DNA of 64,000 bases from Ureibacillus sp. FSL W7-1570 (GCF_038593265.1 NZ_CP151979.1:2797001-2861000), one strand, 5' to 3'; counted from the first letter of the stretch, positions 43,700 to 53,543 are shown. Notes: a model not told the origin generated them from the sequence alone. Translations and numbers: made by a program.

Positions 43700-44890
43700 T
43701 CATTTTTGAACTTTCGCTTTGTCTTTTTGGAATATCCCTAATGCTTCAATACGGCGGATGGCTTCCCGGAGCCGGTCTTCTTCAACGAGCAGCCCCACCC
43801 GGATATAGCCTTCGCCGTGCTCGCCGAATCCGTTGCCGCTTGCGACTGCCACATCCGCCTTATCCAATAGGTAATCGGAAAATTCTTGGCTCGTAAACCC
43901 TTCCGGAACCGGCAACCATGCAAAGAAGGAGCCTTTTGGCGCTTTTACGTTCCATCCGATCCGGCGGGCTTCTTCCACCAGCACATTGCGGCGGGATTCG
44001 TAAATGTTTCGCAATTCTTCCACACAGGATTGATCGCCATTCAATGCATAGGCGGCCGCGCGCTGTACGGCAGGGAAGAGGCTGCAGAACAGATGGTCTT
44101 GCAACAAGTTGATGGCTTCAATGATGCTGCGGTTTCCCACCGCAAAAGCGACGCGCCAGCCGGCCATGTTAAAAGTTTTGGATAATGTATAGAACTCTAC
44201 GCCGACTTCTTTTGCCCCTTCCGCTTGCAGGAAGCTTACCGGTTTCTTCCCGTCGAATCCAAGGGCTCCGTATGCGAAATCGTGAACAACGGCAATATCA
44301 TGTTCTTTTGCAAATTGCACCGTTTTTTCGAAGAACGCCAAATCGGCTGTGGCGCCCGTCGGATTGTTTGGATAGTTCAAATACATCAATTTTGCCCGTT
44401 TTTTCACTTCATCAGGCAAAGCGTCATAATCCGGGAGAAAATCATTTTCCTCAAGCAATGGCATTGTATCAAATTGAACATCCGCCAACACCGGACCGGA
44501 TAAATAGTCCGGATAACCCGGATCCGGAAGCAGCATATAGTCTCCAGGATTTAGCACGCACAACGGAAGCTCAACCAGCCCGACTTTTGCGCCGCCTAAA
44601 ATGGCCACTTCTTCATTCGGATCGATGTCGGCATTGTATTCCCTTTTGTAAAAGTCGCTTACGGCTTGTTTTAATTCTGGCATACCACGGAAAAGGGAAT
44701 ATTTATGGGTGGCAGGATCGGCTGCCGCTTCTTGAAGCGCCTTGACGATGTGAGGAGGCGTTGGCCGGTCCGGATTCCCCTGTCCGAGATTGATCACGTC
44801 CCGCCCTTCAGCAATCGCCGTATTCACTTTTTGCACAAGGGAAGCAAAAAATTGAGTAGGGAGTTTTTGGAGTTTATCGGATAATTCCAT
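43700..44890 (-). CDS. mtnE: class I aminotransferase of methionine salvage
   Basis: A 396-residue fold-type I aminotransferase closely resembling B. subtilis MtnE (YkrV): FFASLVQKVN, GQGNPD, YPNNPTGA, VVHDFAYGA and the PLP lysine in YTLSKTFNMAGWRV. It makes methionine from 4-methylthio-2-oxobutyrate, using glutamine as donor. The divergent neighbour is the amidase mtnU, the usual partner. The second ATG (44890) is chosen because AGAGG lies six bases before it. No SAM riboswitch was found in the 160-base divergent region. The other mtn genes are not in this window. Confidence 0.9.
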   Translation of the reverse strand: MELSDKLQKLPTQFFASLVQKVNTAIAEGRDVINLGQGNPDRPTPPHIVKALQEAAADPATHKYSLFRGMPELKQAVSDFYKREYNADIDPNEEVAILGGAKVGLVELPLCVLNPGDYMLLPDPGYPDYLSGPVLADVQFDTMPLLEENDFLPDYDALPDEVKKRAKLMYLNYPNNPTGATADLAFFEKTVQFAKEHDIAVVHDFAYGALGFDGKKPVSFLQAEGAKEVGVEFYTLSKTFNMAGWRVAFAVGNRSIIEAINLLQDHLFCSLFPAVQRAAAYALNGDQSCVEELRNIYESRRNVLVEEARRIGWNVKAPKGSFFAWLPVPEGFTSQEFSDYLLDKADVAVASGNGFGEHGEGYIRVGLLVEEDRLREAIRRIEALGIFQKDKAKVQK

Positions 44891-45050
44891 GTGCATCCTC
44901 TTTTCTTATTGATTTAGTCGGTTAAGGTACAACTTGATGGAATTCTCAAAATCTGTCATTCTGTATTTTAAGGAAGTTCCCGTTTATAATTATAAGTAGA
45001 TATGTAGGAATATTATTATTTTTTTGAATAATTGTCTAGGGGGATTTGTG

Positions 45051-45845
45051 ATGAAAATTGGTTGCATTCAAATGAATGTCGGGTTTGGGAAAGTGGAGGA
45101 AAACTTCGAGCGGGCGGAACAGTTGATTCGGGAAGCGGCAAGTAAGGGTGCTGAAATTGTGGTATTGCCTGAAATGTGGAATACAGGCTATGCCCTTGAA
45201 AAATTGGAGGAGTTGGCGGATGAAAATGGAGCCCGCACAAAAGAATTCTTGCAAAATCTTGCCCGTGAGCTGGGGTTACATATCGTCGGCGGTTCTGTAG
45301 CGACTAAGCGAAACGGCAAGTTTTATAATACGATGTATGTGGTGAACCGCGATGGGGAATTGGTGAGTGAATATAGCAAAGTTCATTTATTCAGATTAAT
45401 GGATGAGGAAAAGTATTTGGAAGCGGGGGATTCCATGAACCGTTTTGATTTGGGGAATCTTCCGGCAGCGGCCGTGATCTGCTATGATATCCGTTTCCCT
45501 GAATGGCTTCGCGCCCATGCATTGGCGGGAGCAAAAGTGTTGTTCGTTTCCGCCCAATGGCCGACACCAAGAATTGATCATTGGAAAATTCTTTTGCAAG
45601 CCCGCGCCATTGAAAATCAATGCTTCGTTGTGGCAGTGAACCGGATTTCCCGCAAACCTGAAAACTTCAATGGGCAGTCCATGGTGATTGAACCTTGGGG
45701 TGAAGTGTTATGGACCGGCGCAGAAGATGAAGAGTTGGCGGTCATTGACGTAGATTTTTCAAAAGTGGATGAAGTCCGCACACGAATTCCGGTATATGAC
45801 GACCGCCGCCCGGAATTGTACGGGAAAGTGGTGGAGCAAAAGTAA
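45051..45845 (+). CDS. mtnU: omega-amidase/nitrilase-family hydrolase
   Basis: A 264-residue carbon-nitrogen hydrolase with the catalytic triad Glu41 (LPEMW), Lys110 (YSKVHLF) and Cys144 (VICYDIRFPEW). Such enzymes hydrolyse 2-oxoglutaramate, the by-product left when MtnE takes nitrogen from glutamine. The divergent position next to mtnE supports the MtnU (YkrU) identity. The ATG at 45051 is chosen because AGGGGGA precedes it; an upstream in-frame codon lacks a site. A clean terminator follows. Confidence 0.9.
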   Translation: MKIGCIQMNVGFGKVEENFERAEQLIREAASKGAEIVVLPEMWNTGYALEKLEELADENGARTKEFLQNLARELGLHIVGGSVATKRNGKFYNTMYVVNRDGELVSEYSKVHLFRLMDEEKYLEAGDSMNRFDLGNLPAAAVICYDIRFPEWLRAHALAGAKVLFVSAQWPTPRIDHWKILLQARAIENQCFVVAVNRISRKPENFNGQSMVIEPWGEVLWTGAEDEELAVIDVDFSKVDEVRTRIPVYDDRRPELYGKVVEQK

Positions 45846-45861
45846 AGGATTGGATCTATGG

Positions 45862-45892
45862 ACCGAGCAGAATGGGATGCTCGGTTTTTTTA
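45862..45892 (+). terminator. terminator after mtnU
   Basis: Stem ACCGAGCA / TGCTCGGT followed by a T run. Confidence 0.92.
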
Positions 45893-45916
45893 TTGGATTT
45901 ATTGAATCTTGAGTGG

Positions 45917-45937
45917 ACGCCATTTTTTAAATGGCGT
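45917..45937. repeat. short perfect palindrome before the ECF sigma gene
   Basis: ACGCCATTT-TTT-AAATGGCGT. It has no T tail, so it is a hairpin or operator of unknown role about 120 bases before the sigma gene. Confidence 0.5.
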
Positions 45938-46053
45938 TGGCAATTATTGCATACCAGAAATAGAGGTTTTTTGACTGTCGATAAAAAACTTTAATCCTTT
46001 GAAACTTTTCCTTTATTCCGGAAGCTCTAATTAATGAAAGGAGGATTAAAAGA

Positions 46054-46596
46054 GTGAAACATGATATCGAACTAGTGGAAAAAGCAATCAAAGAGGATGC
46101 GCAAGCCTTTGAACAATTGCTTTTTAAAGAAGAACAAATGCTTTATTATAAAGCGCTTTCCTATGTTGGAAGGAAAGAAGACGCACTGGACGTTATCCAA
46201 GAAACAACTTGCAAAGCGTTTTTAGCGATTAAAGATTTGCGAAATCCCGAATATTTCTCAACATGGCTCTTCAGAATTCTCATTCGTGAATGCTACCAAT
46301 TATTGAAGAAACGCGATCGAATGATTCCGTACGATGAAATGAAACTGTTAAGGAAAATGGAACACAAATAGGAGCTGCCATCTGATTCTTTACATTTAGG
46401 TGAAGCATTATCAAAGTTAAATGAATCCTATCAAACCTCGATTATTTTATTTTACTATCACGACCTGTCTATACGGGATATTGCCGAAGTGATGGGAAAA
46501 CCGGTTGGAACAATCAAAACCTATTTGCGAAGAGCAAAAAAACATTTAAAAAATGAATTGGAAAGGAGTTATAAGTTCAATGAAAGAACAATTTGA
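46054..46596 (+). pseudogene. ECF RNA polymerase sigma factor interrupted by an in-frame TAG
   Basis: Codons 1-105 encode sigma region 2 (DALDVIQETTCKAFLAIKDL, then STWLFRILIRECYQLL). A TAG at 46369-46371 closes the frame, but the same frame then stays open for 74 codons and encodes an intact region 4 helix-turn-helix (LSIRDIAEVMGKPVGTIKTYL) before a TGA at 46594-46596. Together they make a normal ECF factor of about 180 residues. Either a recent nonsense mutation or suppression at TAG explains this. The downstream gene overlaps the end and is a membrane protein of the DUF4179 group, which usually pairs with such factors as anti-sigma. AAGGAGG precedes a GTG start at 46054. Confidence 0.85.
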
Positions 46597-47632
46597 TCAT
46601 TTGGATGGGTTTCCACAAGACGAAGTTCGATTGGCGATTCGAACTGGAATTGCCCAAGCACAAGAGCAAATGGATGGAAAGGTGAAAACTCCTTATAAAA
46701 GAAAAATCACTTATCTTTTAAGCAGTGTGGCGGCGGTATTTGGATTATTATTTATTTCGGCTCAATATTCTCCTGCGATTGCAACGAGTTTATCGAAAAT
46801 CCCTTTAATCGGTTCTGTTTTTGGCGATTCCGACTTAATTGGTTTACAAAATGCCTACCAAGAAGGGTTGATCGACGAAATTGGCGAAACACAAACAATT
46901 AATGGAATATCCGTTACGTTAAATGAGGTTCTATATGATCAAAGCAATATTACAATCGGCCTCATTATTGAGTCTGAAAGGGAATTGGGTGAACATTATT
47001 TCGGTTCAGGCATGGATATTACGATTAATGGAAAATTGCCTAAAGTAGTTACAGGTTCTTATGGAGAAGAAATGATTTCATCAACCACTCGTACAGCCAT
47101 TCAAATGATCGGCATTACCGAAGAGATGCCTGACCAATTTGAACTGGGGCTAACCCTTAAGGGAGAAAAAGGGGAAAAATGGCACTTCTCAACGCCAATC
47201 AAAAAAATAAAAGACATCAAAACAATTCCTGTTCAACATGAACAAACAGTAGATGGCATACAACTCAAGGTAACGGAAGTGTCCATAAGCAAAACAGGTG
47301 TCAGTGTATCTTTTGAGAGTGCTGAAAAAGTGGACGATTTTGATAAAACGAGAGGAAATTATATCGATTTGCAAGTAGTTGACCAAGATGGCAACAAAAT
47401 TAAAAATCTTTCCGGAGCAGTGATAGGGGAAAGAATGAAAGATACCATCGTGTATAAAAGTAAAAAGCAATTTGACCCAATTGACTCAAAGGTGACGGAA
47501 TTGACCATTACCCCATATTTGGAGATTCCATCGAGTGGTGGCGGGGTAGATGAAAACGGTCAATATATCGAAAAGGATTATAGTGGGCTAAAAGAGGTTA
47601 AGTTTGAACCATTTACAGTGAAAATACCTTAA
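46580..47632 (+). CDS. DUF4179 membrane protein, putative anti-sigma factor
   Basis: A 350-residue protein: a cytoplasmic N-terminus of about 45 residues, one membrane helix (YLLSSVAAVFGLLFISA), then a large extracellular part with the DUF4179 domain (about 70-170) and a DUF5643-like domain (about 215-345). Proteins of this build are encoded directly after ECF sigma genes and are thought to hold the sigma factor at the membrane. The ATG at 46580 overlaps the sigma gene by 17 bases, with AAAGGAG about eleven bases upstream. The gene is intact although the sigma gene is broken. Confidence 0.82.
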   Translation: MKEQFDHLDGFPQDEVRLAIRTGIAQAQEQMDGKVKTPYKRKITYLLSSVAAVFGLLFISAQYSPAIATSLSKIPLIGSVFGDSDLIGLQNAYQEGLIDEIGETQTINGISVTLNEVLYDQSNITIGLIIESERELGEHYFGSGMDITINGKLPKVVTGSYGEEMISSTTRTAIQMIGITEEMPDQFELGLTLKGEKGEKWHFSTPIKKIKDIKTIPVQHEQTVDGIQLKVTEVSISKTGVSVSFESAEKVDDFDKTRGNYIDLQVVDQDGNKIKNLSGAVIGERMKDTIVYKSKKQFDPIDSKVTELTITPYLEIPSSGGGVDENGQYIEKDYSGLKEVKFEPFTVKIP

Positions 47633-47834
47633 TGATTGAAAAGGGCATCCTGAATTTATAGACGTCCTTTTTGGTTATAGCCCAGTTTGGGCAAATCACC
47701 AATTTAATAATGGAGTAGTTAATACTTCTAATTTTGCAATATCAGTAAATATCGTCACCAATACGGTTAATAAAAATATGTTCACCACCCCAAATTTCAA
47801 AATGAATGATAATATACTTTTTGAGGTGAACAAA

Positions 47835-49208
47835 TTGAATCTTCCACAAACCTTTCAAGAAAAAATGAAAAACTTATTGCAAGAAGAATATGATGCCTTT
47901 ATTCGAAGCTATGAAGAAGAGAAGAATCAGGGCTTGCGAATAAACACGCTAAAAATTTCAATAGATGAATTCTTACAAATGAATCCTTTTACAACCGAGA
48001 AAATACCTTGGGTGAAGGAAGGCTATTTTTATCCTGGCAATGAACGGCCAGGAAAACACCCTTACCATGAAGCGGGGTTGTATTATATCCAAGAGCCAAG
48101 TGCGATGGCGGTGGGGGAGTTTGTCGACCCGAAGCCGGGGGAGATCATTCTTGATTTGTGTGCGGCGCCGGGGGGGAAAACAACCCATCTCGCATCCAAA
48201 ATGGATGGGGAAGGGCTCTTGGTTTCCAATGAAATCCATCCGCAGCGGGCGAAAATTTTATCCCAAAACGTGGAGCGGATGGGGATCAAAAATGCCATTG
48301 TGACCAATGAAACGCCGGAACGACTGGCTGCACGGTTCCGAGGCTTTTTTGACCGGATTTTGGTTGACGCCCCTTGTTCCGGGGAAGGGATGTTCCGGAA
48401 AGATGAAGAAGCCCGCTTGCACTGGAGTCCGGAAAACGTGGCCCTTTGCGCAAGCCGGCAAGACGGGATTCTTGATCATGCCCAAAGCATGTTGAAGCCG
48501 GGAGGACGGCTTGTCTATTCCACTTGCACCTTTTCTCCGGAAGAAAATGAAGGCACGATCAGCCGATTCCTTGAAAAGTATCCGCACTTTGAGATTGAGC
48601 AGGTCGAAGTGTATGAAGGTTTCAACCACGGAAGAGCCGGTTGGGTGGAAAATGCGGCGCCAAACATTGAACGGACGATCCGCATTTGGCCCCATCGCGT
48701 GAAAGGGGAAGGGCATTACATTGCGGTGCTGAAAAAGAATGACGGGGAAGAGCCGCCTCGCTTCAAATATGCAAAACAAAAACTGGATCCGAAAATGTTG
48801 AAAGCCTATCAGCAATTTGCCGGTGAAACGCTGAATATTTCACCTTCCGGATATTTCATCGCTTTCAACGACCAACTCTATGTTTTGCCTAAAGAAGTGC
48901 CATCTTTGGAGAAATTGAAAGTGCTCCGTCCAGGCCTGCATTTGGGAACATTCAAAAAGAACCGCTTTGAGCCTTCCCACGCCCTTGCCCTGGCTTTAAG
49001 CAAAGAGGAAGCCAAAAACGTGATGGATCTTTCCGCAGGTTCGGATGAAATCATTGCCTATCTAAAAGGGGAAGTTTTGCAAGCAAATGGTTCAAAGGGT
49101 TGGCACTTGATCACCGTCGACGGCTACTCCATCGGTTGGGGGAAACTGGCAGGGAATATGATGAAAAACCACTATCCCAAAGGATTGCGTTGGATGGGGA
49201 ATGAGTAG
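47835..49208 (+). CDS. rsmF: RsmF-type 16S rRNA (cytosine-C5) methyltransferase
   Basis: A 457-residue RsmB/NOP-family methylase. The SAM-binding motif DLCAAPGGKTTHLASKM is near residue 110, the conserved DAPCSGEG near 180 and the catalytic Cys in YSTCTFSPEENE near 230. The C-terminal half has the RsmF/YebU-type extra domain and a PUA-like end. It methylates a cytosine in 16S rRNA. The TTG at 47835 is chosen because GAGGTG lies six bases before it; the frame is open further upstream without a site. Single gene. Confidence 0.9.
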   Translation: MNLPQTFQEKMKNLLQEEYDAFIRSYEEEKNQGLRINTLKISIDEFLQMNPFTTEKIPWVKEGYFYPGNERPGKHPYHEAGLYYIQEPSAMAVGEFVDPKPGEIILDLCAAPGGKTTHLASKMDGEGLLVSNEIHPQRAKILSQNVERMGIKNAIVTNETPERLAARFRGFFDRILVDAPCSGEGMFRKDEEARLHWSPENVALCASRQDGILDHAQSMLKPGGRLVYSTCTFSPEENEGTISRFLEKYPHFEIEQVEVYEGFNHGRAGWVENAAPNIERTIRIWPHRVKGEGHYIAVLKKNDGEEPPRFKYAKQKLDPKMLKAYQQFAGETLNISPSGYFIAFNDQLYVLPKEVPSLEKLKVLRPGLHLGTFKKNRFEPSHALALALSKEEAKNVMDLSAGSDEIIAYLKGEVLQANGSKGWHLITVDGYSIGWGKLAGNMMKNHYPKGLRWMGNE

Positions 49209-49455
49209 ACTAAACCGGGTTTCCCATCCGGATTAAAAATTGAAAATCCTGTTACAGGCAGCAACATATTCAAATTTTCACATACATTAGAATTAACCTC
49301 TTGAGGCTGCAATTGCGGCTTTGGGAGGTGTTTTTATTTGGTAAAAGACTTTAAAAAATGGTTAAACAGACACTGATTATTTTGTAGAATTAATTACAGA
49401 AAAGGGGTGTATTTCCTAAAATTTTGATTCATTCATCATGTTAAGGGGGATTAAT

Positions 49456-49719
49456 ATGCAAAAGATCAATATTTCCATTATAGTGCTCAGTATTTCCATT
49501 CTATTGGCTGCATGGATGGTATCAAATGCAATTAAAAATTATATGCATCTTAATGCCGGTTTTCCATCAGTTGTCGAAACTCATAATAATGACAAATATG
49601 AGTTGATTGTAAACGATGGTTGGCTTTATCTTTATGACAAATCCGATGGCCAAATTTATAAAAAGCCGGATACATCTGATAGCTCATGGGAAACAGTCAA
49701 GTATTATACAGAAGACTAG
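49456..49719 (+). CDS. small single-helix membrane protein, function unknown
   Basis: An 87-residue protein with an N-terminal hydrophobic helix (about residues 6-26) that acts as an anchor or signal, followed by a polar, Tyr- and Asp-rich outer domain. No family is recognised. AAGGGGG precedes the ATG at 49456. It lies alone between rsmF and a converging penicillin-binding protein gene. Confidence 0.65.
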   Translation: MQKINISIIVLSISILLAAWMVSNAIKNYMHLNAGFPSVVETHNNDKYELIVNDGWLYLYDKSDGQIYKKPDTSDSSWETVKYYTED

Positions 49720-49747
49720 GAATGATTGCTGTTTATATTTAATGATA

Positions 49748-49816
49748 TAAAAAAGCAACAACATCACCTTTTCGATTGACCGGAAACAGCAGGTTCAGAA
49801 AAGGTGTGTTGTGTCA
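49748..49816. terminator. long hairpin between converging genes
   Basis: ACAACATCACCTTTTC pairs with GAAAAGGTGTGTTGT with one mismatch. On the minus strand it is followed by GCTTTTTTAT, so it ends the penicillin-binding protein transcript. Confidence 0.75.
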
Positions 49817-49823
49817 TTGGTTT

Positions 49824-52340
49824 TCAATTCATCTGAACTTCCATCTTCTTTTCCTCTGCCGGCGCTTCATTTATCGGCACCGCATCTTCTACCACAACCG
49901 GTTTTTCTTCCTCAGCCGGTTTTTCCTCTTCAATCGGCTCAGCTTCTTCAGGCGGTTTTGTTTCCGTATTACCATTTGGCGCTGGTTGGTTATGTTGAGC
50001 ACCTTCATTTTTCGGTGGATTGGATGGATTTGAACCGCCATGATTGGATGCGCCATTGGAAGGAGCATTACTGCTGGAAGTCTTTTCCGCTTCAGGTGGA
50101 TGTTCCGGTGCGGTATTGCCCTGGGATTCAGTTGTTGCTTCTTTTGAAACGGGCACCGCCTTTGCCGCTTTTTCCCGCTTGATTTTTTCTTGTTTAACCA
50201 GCAATTTTTTTCCATCCATTTGGTGGGCGATTTGTATCTCGTAAAAAATTTCAGGCACCAATTCTTTGATCCAGCCGCTTCTTGCTTCTTTTGACACTTC
50301 GCCTGTGCTTGGATTTTTGTACATCCAGGCCAACCGTTTCTGGCTGAAGCCGATATCCTTTAATCCTTTATGGATCTGCTCCGAATACTCCTTCCAAATG
50401 TGACGGGATGGATCATAATTCGGTCCCATCGGTTTCGGAATATCATATCCGGTCCAGACAACGGTTGAGTGATAAGGGGTAACCCCCGCAAACCATTTAT
50501 CATGATAATCATTGGTTGTACCGGTTTTGGCAGCCGTCGTCATGCCGCTTAAACCAAATCCGTAAGCTGTGCCGTTCGGCTGATTCACCACATCTTTCAA
50601 AATCTCCAGCATCAGATTGGCGGCTCCGGCATCATAGATTTTTTTCGTTTTGCGTTCATTTTGATACAGGACTTCATCGTGTACGATATCCACTATTTTT
50701 TCGATGCCTGTCGGTTTGATGAAATTGCCGTCATTGGCCAATGTCGCATAGGCGCTTGCCATTTCCAGCGTATTGGTTCCGTATGTGAATCCGCCATAAG
50801 CGATTCCCACATGATCATCTTCCGGAACGAGACCGGAGAATTCCATTTTGCGCAAATAAGCCAACATCTTCTTAGGTCCCATTTCCATTCCCAATTGATA
50901 GGGGATGGTGTTGACGGAGCGGGCTACAGCTTCTCGCAATGTCATATAACCCGCATAAGTTCCGGTTGCATTCTGTGGACCGTTATCCATTTTTTGATCA
51001 TTCATGACAGAAGACGCCAACCGGTTCCCTTGAAACACCGGTGTATAGACAATGATCGGTTTGATGGTCGATCCCGGCTGACGATAAGATAAAAACGCCC
51101 GGTTGTAGCTGTTCGGAACGTCTTCCTGTGTACGGCCGCCGACAATGGCGAGCACATCGCCCGTTTTGTTTTCAATGGTCACGGCTGAACCTTGCATTTC
51201 GAAAATGCCGGTTTCCGGATTTTTGGATGTAAATGGGGCAAGGTGTGTATTAATCGTTTCCTGCAACAGCTTTTGTTTCTGTGAATCGATCGTCGTATAA
51301 ATCTCATAACCGCCGTTCCGGATTTTTTGATTCCATTCCAAAAAACGCTCATTATAGTCTTTCATATATTTTTCGCGTTCCGCATGGCTGTCAAACCAGT
51401 ACTGAAATTTGAACCCTTCCTTTTCCATCATGATTTTTGCCGCACTGCTCAATGCAAAAGAGACTTCATAGGTTTCCGGTTCCATGATTTTTTCAGGCAT
51501 ATTCAATTTGATTTCTTCTGATATGGCTTTCGAATACTGTTTCTCATCTATCATTTCATATTCCAACATTTTTTTCAGAATTAAATCGCGTCTTTTCAGC
51601 GTATTTTCCATATGATGAACCGGATTATATTTGGACGGATTGTTCGGAATGGCGGTTAAAAAGGCGATTTCGGATAAAGTCAAATCTTTGACCGATTTGT
51701 TGAAGTATGTTTTTGCCGCCGTTTCGATCCCGTATGCGCCGTTTGCATAGTTGATATTGTTCAAGTAAAACTCCAAAATTTGCTCTTTATCAAATTTTTT
51801 CTCCAGTTTTGCCGCGATTAAAATTTCCATGATTTTGCGTTTATATGTTTTCTCAAGGGATAAAAATTCCAGTTTCACCAGCTGCTGCGTGATGGTGCTG
51901 CCGCCTTGCGTGATGGCGCCCTTATTTTTTACCAATTCCACACCTGCGCGGAGAATCGCCTTCAAGTCGTATCCTTTGTGTTCATAGAATCGGATGTCTT
52001 CGATTGCGATTGTTGCATCTTGCACCGTTTTCGGGACATTTTCTATTTCGATATAGTCATAATCGTGGGGCGCCACTGTGGCAATGACATTTCCATCCCT
52101 GTCAAAAATGACCGTCTCTTCTTTGTTTTTGAATGTATTTTCTGTCGTGTTTTCCACTTTTTCACTTGCTTCATTCATCATGGAAAGTACATCGTCTTTA
52201 TAAGTTAATGCGATGATTAGTGCTATTAAAATGAATAGTGCTGTTCCCAATAGGGAGATTTGAAGGGATCGGATCATCAACCTTTTCAATTGTTCATTTT
52301 CTCTTAATTTTTGATAAAGTTCCGGTAGTTTGCGTTTCAA
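49824..52340 (-). CDS. class A penicillin-binding protein (PBP1A/1B-like)
   Basis: An 838-residue bifunctional peptidoglycan synthase. Short cytoplasmic N-terminus, one membrane helix (near residues 27-50), GT51 glycosyltransferase domain with AIEDIRFYEHKGYD and GGSTITQQLVK, then a transpeptidase domain with SxxK (GSTIKP), SxN (SVNT) and KTGT. A C-terminal tail of about 120 residues is rich in Pro, Glu, Asn and Lys and is low in complexity. The TTG at 52340 is chosen because AAAGGAG lies nine bases before it; TTG 52361 is in frame but unsupported. It polymerises and cross-links peptidoglycan outside the membrane. Confidence 0.93.
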   Translation of the reverse strand: MKRKLPELYQKLRENEQLKRLMIRSLQISLLGTALFILIALIIALTYKDDVLSMMNEASEKVENTTENTFKNKEETVIFDRDGNVIATVAPHDYDYIEIENVPKTVQDATIAIEDIRFYEHKGYDLKAILRAGVELVKNKGAITQGGSTITQQLVKLEFLSLEKTYKRKIMEILIAAKLEKKFDKEQILEFYLNNINYANGAYGIETAAKTYFNKSVKDLTLSEIAFLTAIPNNPSKYNPVHHMENTLKRRDLILKKMLEYEMIDEKQYSKAISEEIKLNMPEKIMEPETYEVSFALSSAAKIMMEKEGFKFQYWFDSHAEREKYMKDYNERFLEWNQKIRNGGYEIYTTIDSQKQKLLQETINTHLAPFTSKNPETGIFEMQGSAVTIENKTGDVLAIVGGRTQEDVPNSYNRAFLSYRQPGSTIKPIIVYTPVFQGNRLASSVMNDQKMDNGPQNATGTYAGYMTLREAVARSVNTIPYQLGMEMGPKKMLAYLRKMEFSGLVPEDDHVGIAYGGFTYGTNTLEMASAYATLANDGNFIKPTGIEKIVDIVHDEVLYQNERKTKKIYDAGAANLMLEILKDVVNQPNGTAYGFGLSGMTTAAKTGTTNDYHDKWFAGVTPYHSTVVWTGYDIPKPMGPNYDPSRHIWKEYSEQIHKGLKDIGFSQKRLAWMYKNPSTGEVSKEARSGWIKELVPEIFYEIQIAHQMDGKKLLVKQEKIKREKAAKAVPVSKEATTESQGNTAPEHPPEAEKTSSSNAPSNGASNHGGSNPSNPPKNEGAQHNQPAPNGNTETKPPEEAEPIEEEKPAEEEKPVVVEDAVPINEAPAEEKKMEVQMN

Positions 52341-52672
52341 ATTACCTTGCTCCTTTCGCAATTTGAAACTTTCTACCCCCAGTTTTTTTAGATTTTCATA
52401 TTTTTATACTTCCAATCTAAAAATTATTTTTTTTGATGAACATCCAATCTTTGAATCAAGGGTTCTCACGTACAGATGCTATGTATATTCTTTGAAAATC
52501 GGTTTATCACAATCCTGTTTGATGTTTAACAGAAAATACAAAAACCGTCATGGACACAAAAACTGACAACATGATTCTTCTGAAAACTGGCTATTTCGAT
52601 TTTTTTCCATTCTGTTACAATGATTAAAACTTAGTAAACAAATAAGAATTTAAGAATAAAGGGGAATGGAGA
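52341..52672. other. divergent intergenic region, 332 bases
   Basis: AT-rich region between the penicillin-binding protein gene and the solute-binding protein gene. A TACAAT box at 52616-52621 could be the -10 of the latter. No gene, riboswitch or clear operator was recognised. Confidence 0.5.
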
Positions 52673-53536
52673 ATGAAGGCAAAAAAACTTTTGGCGATTG
52701 TGCTTGCTTCCGCAGCGCTTCTCGCTGCTTGCGGGGACACGACGGAAACGGGAACTGAACCGGCAAAACAAGATACTGAATCCAAAGAAGTCAAAAAAGT
52801 GAAAGTCGCGTTTTCCCAAGATGGAAGACCGATGACGTATGTGGATGAAAATGGCGAACCGGCCGGCTATGATGTGGATGCGATGCGCCTTGTCGATGAG
52901 TACTTGGAAGATTACGAATTTGAATTTATCCCGACAAGCTCTGAAGATATTTTTATCGGCGTTGAGCAGGGAAAATATGATGTCGGGGTGAAAAACGCCT
53001 TTTATACGGAAGAGCGTACAAAAAGCTTCCTTTATCCAAAAGAATTTTTGGGGCTCAGCAGTGTGGGGTTTGTGTTGAAAGCCGATAAAGCGGATATCCA
53101 TAGTTTGAGCGATTTTGCTTCCGCAGGATATACCCTTGCGCCAATCGCTGCAAGCAGTGCCCAATATACATTGGTTGATGAATATAATAAAGCCAACCCG
53201 AACAACCAAGTGAAACTGAAAGCAGGGGATGAGTTCAACCTGGATGTGGTGCAATGGGTGAATGAAGGACGGGTCGATGGAGGAATTATCATCGAAGCCA
53301 TGTACAATGCGCAAGTGACCGATGAAAATGGGCCATACCACCAATTCAAAGATGATCTCGTCTACAATGAATTTGCCGTGATCAAAACGTGGCCGCTTTT
53401 CAACAAGAAAAACACAGAGCTTGCTGCAGCATATGACGAAGCGATGAAGGAGATCAAAAAGACGGACAAATTGAACAAATTAATGGAACAATATTATGGC
53501 AAAGATTTGTTCCCGCTGCTTGAAGCAAGCCAATGA
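52673..53536 (+). CDS. amino acid-type ABC solute-binding lipoprotein (family 3), orphan
   Basis: A 287-residue lipoprotein with lipobox LLAAC and an SBP_bac_3 fold: GRPMTYVDENGEPAGYDVDAM, then a segment ending YDVGVKNAFYTEERTKS. Family 3 proteins bind polar amino acids or cystine for ABC importers. No permease or ATPase gene lies nearby, so it either serves a transporter elsewhere or is a sensor-type binding protein. GGGGAATGGAG precedes the ATG, and a clean terminator follows. Confidence 0.88.
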   Translation: MKAKKLLAIVLASAALLAACGDTTETGTEPAKQDTESKEVKKVKVAFSQDGRPMTYVDENGEPAGYDVDAMRLVDEYLEDYEFEFIPTSSEDIFIGVEQGKYDVGVKNAFYTEERTKSFLYPKEFLGLSSVGFVLKADKADIHSLSDFASAGYTLAPIAASSAQYTLVDEYNKANPNNQVKLKAGDEFNLDVVQWVNEGRVDGGIIIEAMYNAQVTDENGPYHQFKDDLVYNEFAVIKTWPLFNKKNTELAAAYDEAMKEIKKTDKLNKLMEQYYGKDLFPLLEASQ

Positions 53537-53543
53537 TATTTTG

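Noticed and set aside
44891-45050. SAM riboswitch before mtnE or mtnU
   Set aside because: No S-box core or terminator/antiterminator arrangement is visible in the short divergent region.
48258-48815. 185-codon frame opposite rsmF
   Set aside because: Antisense to the conserved methylase motifs; no ribosome-binding site.
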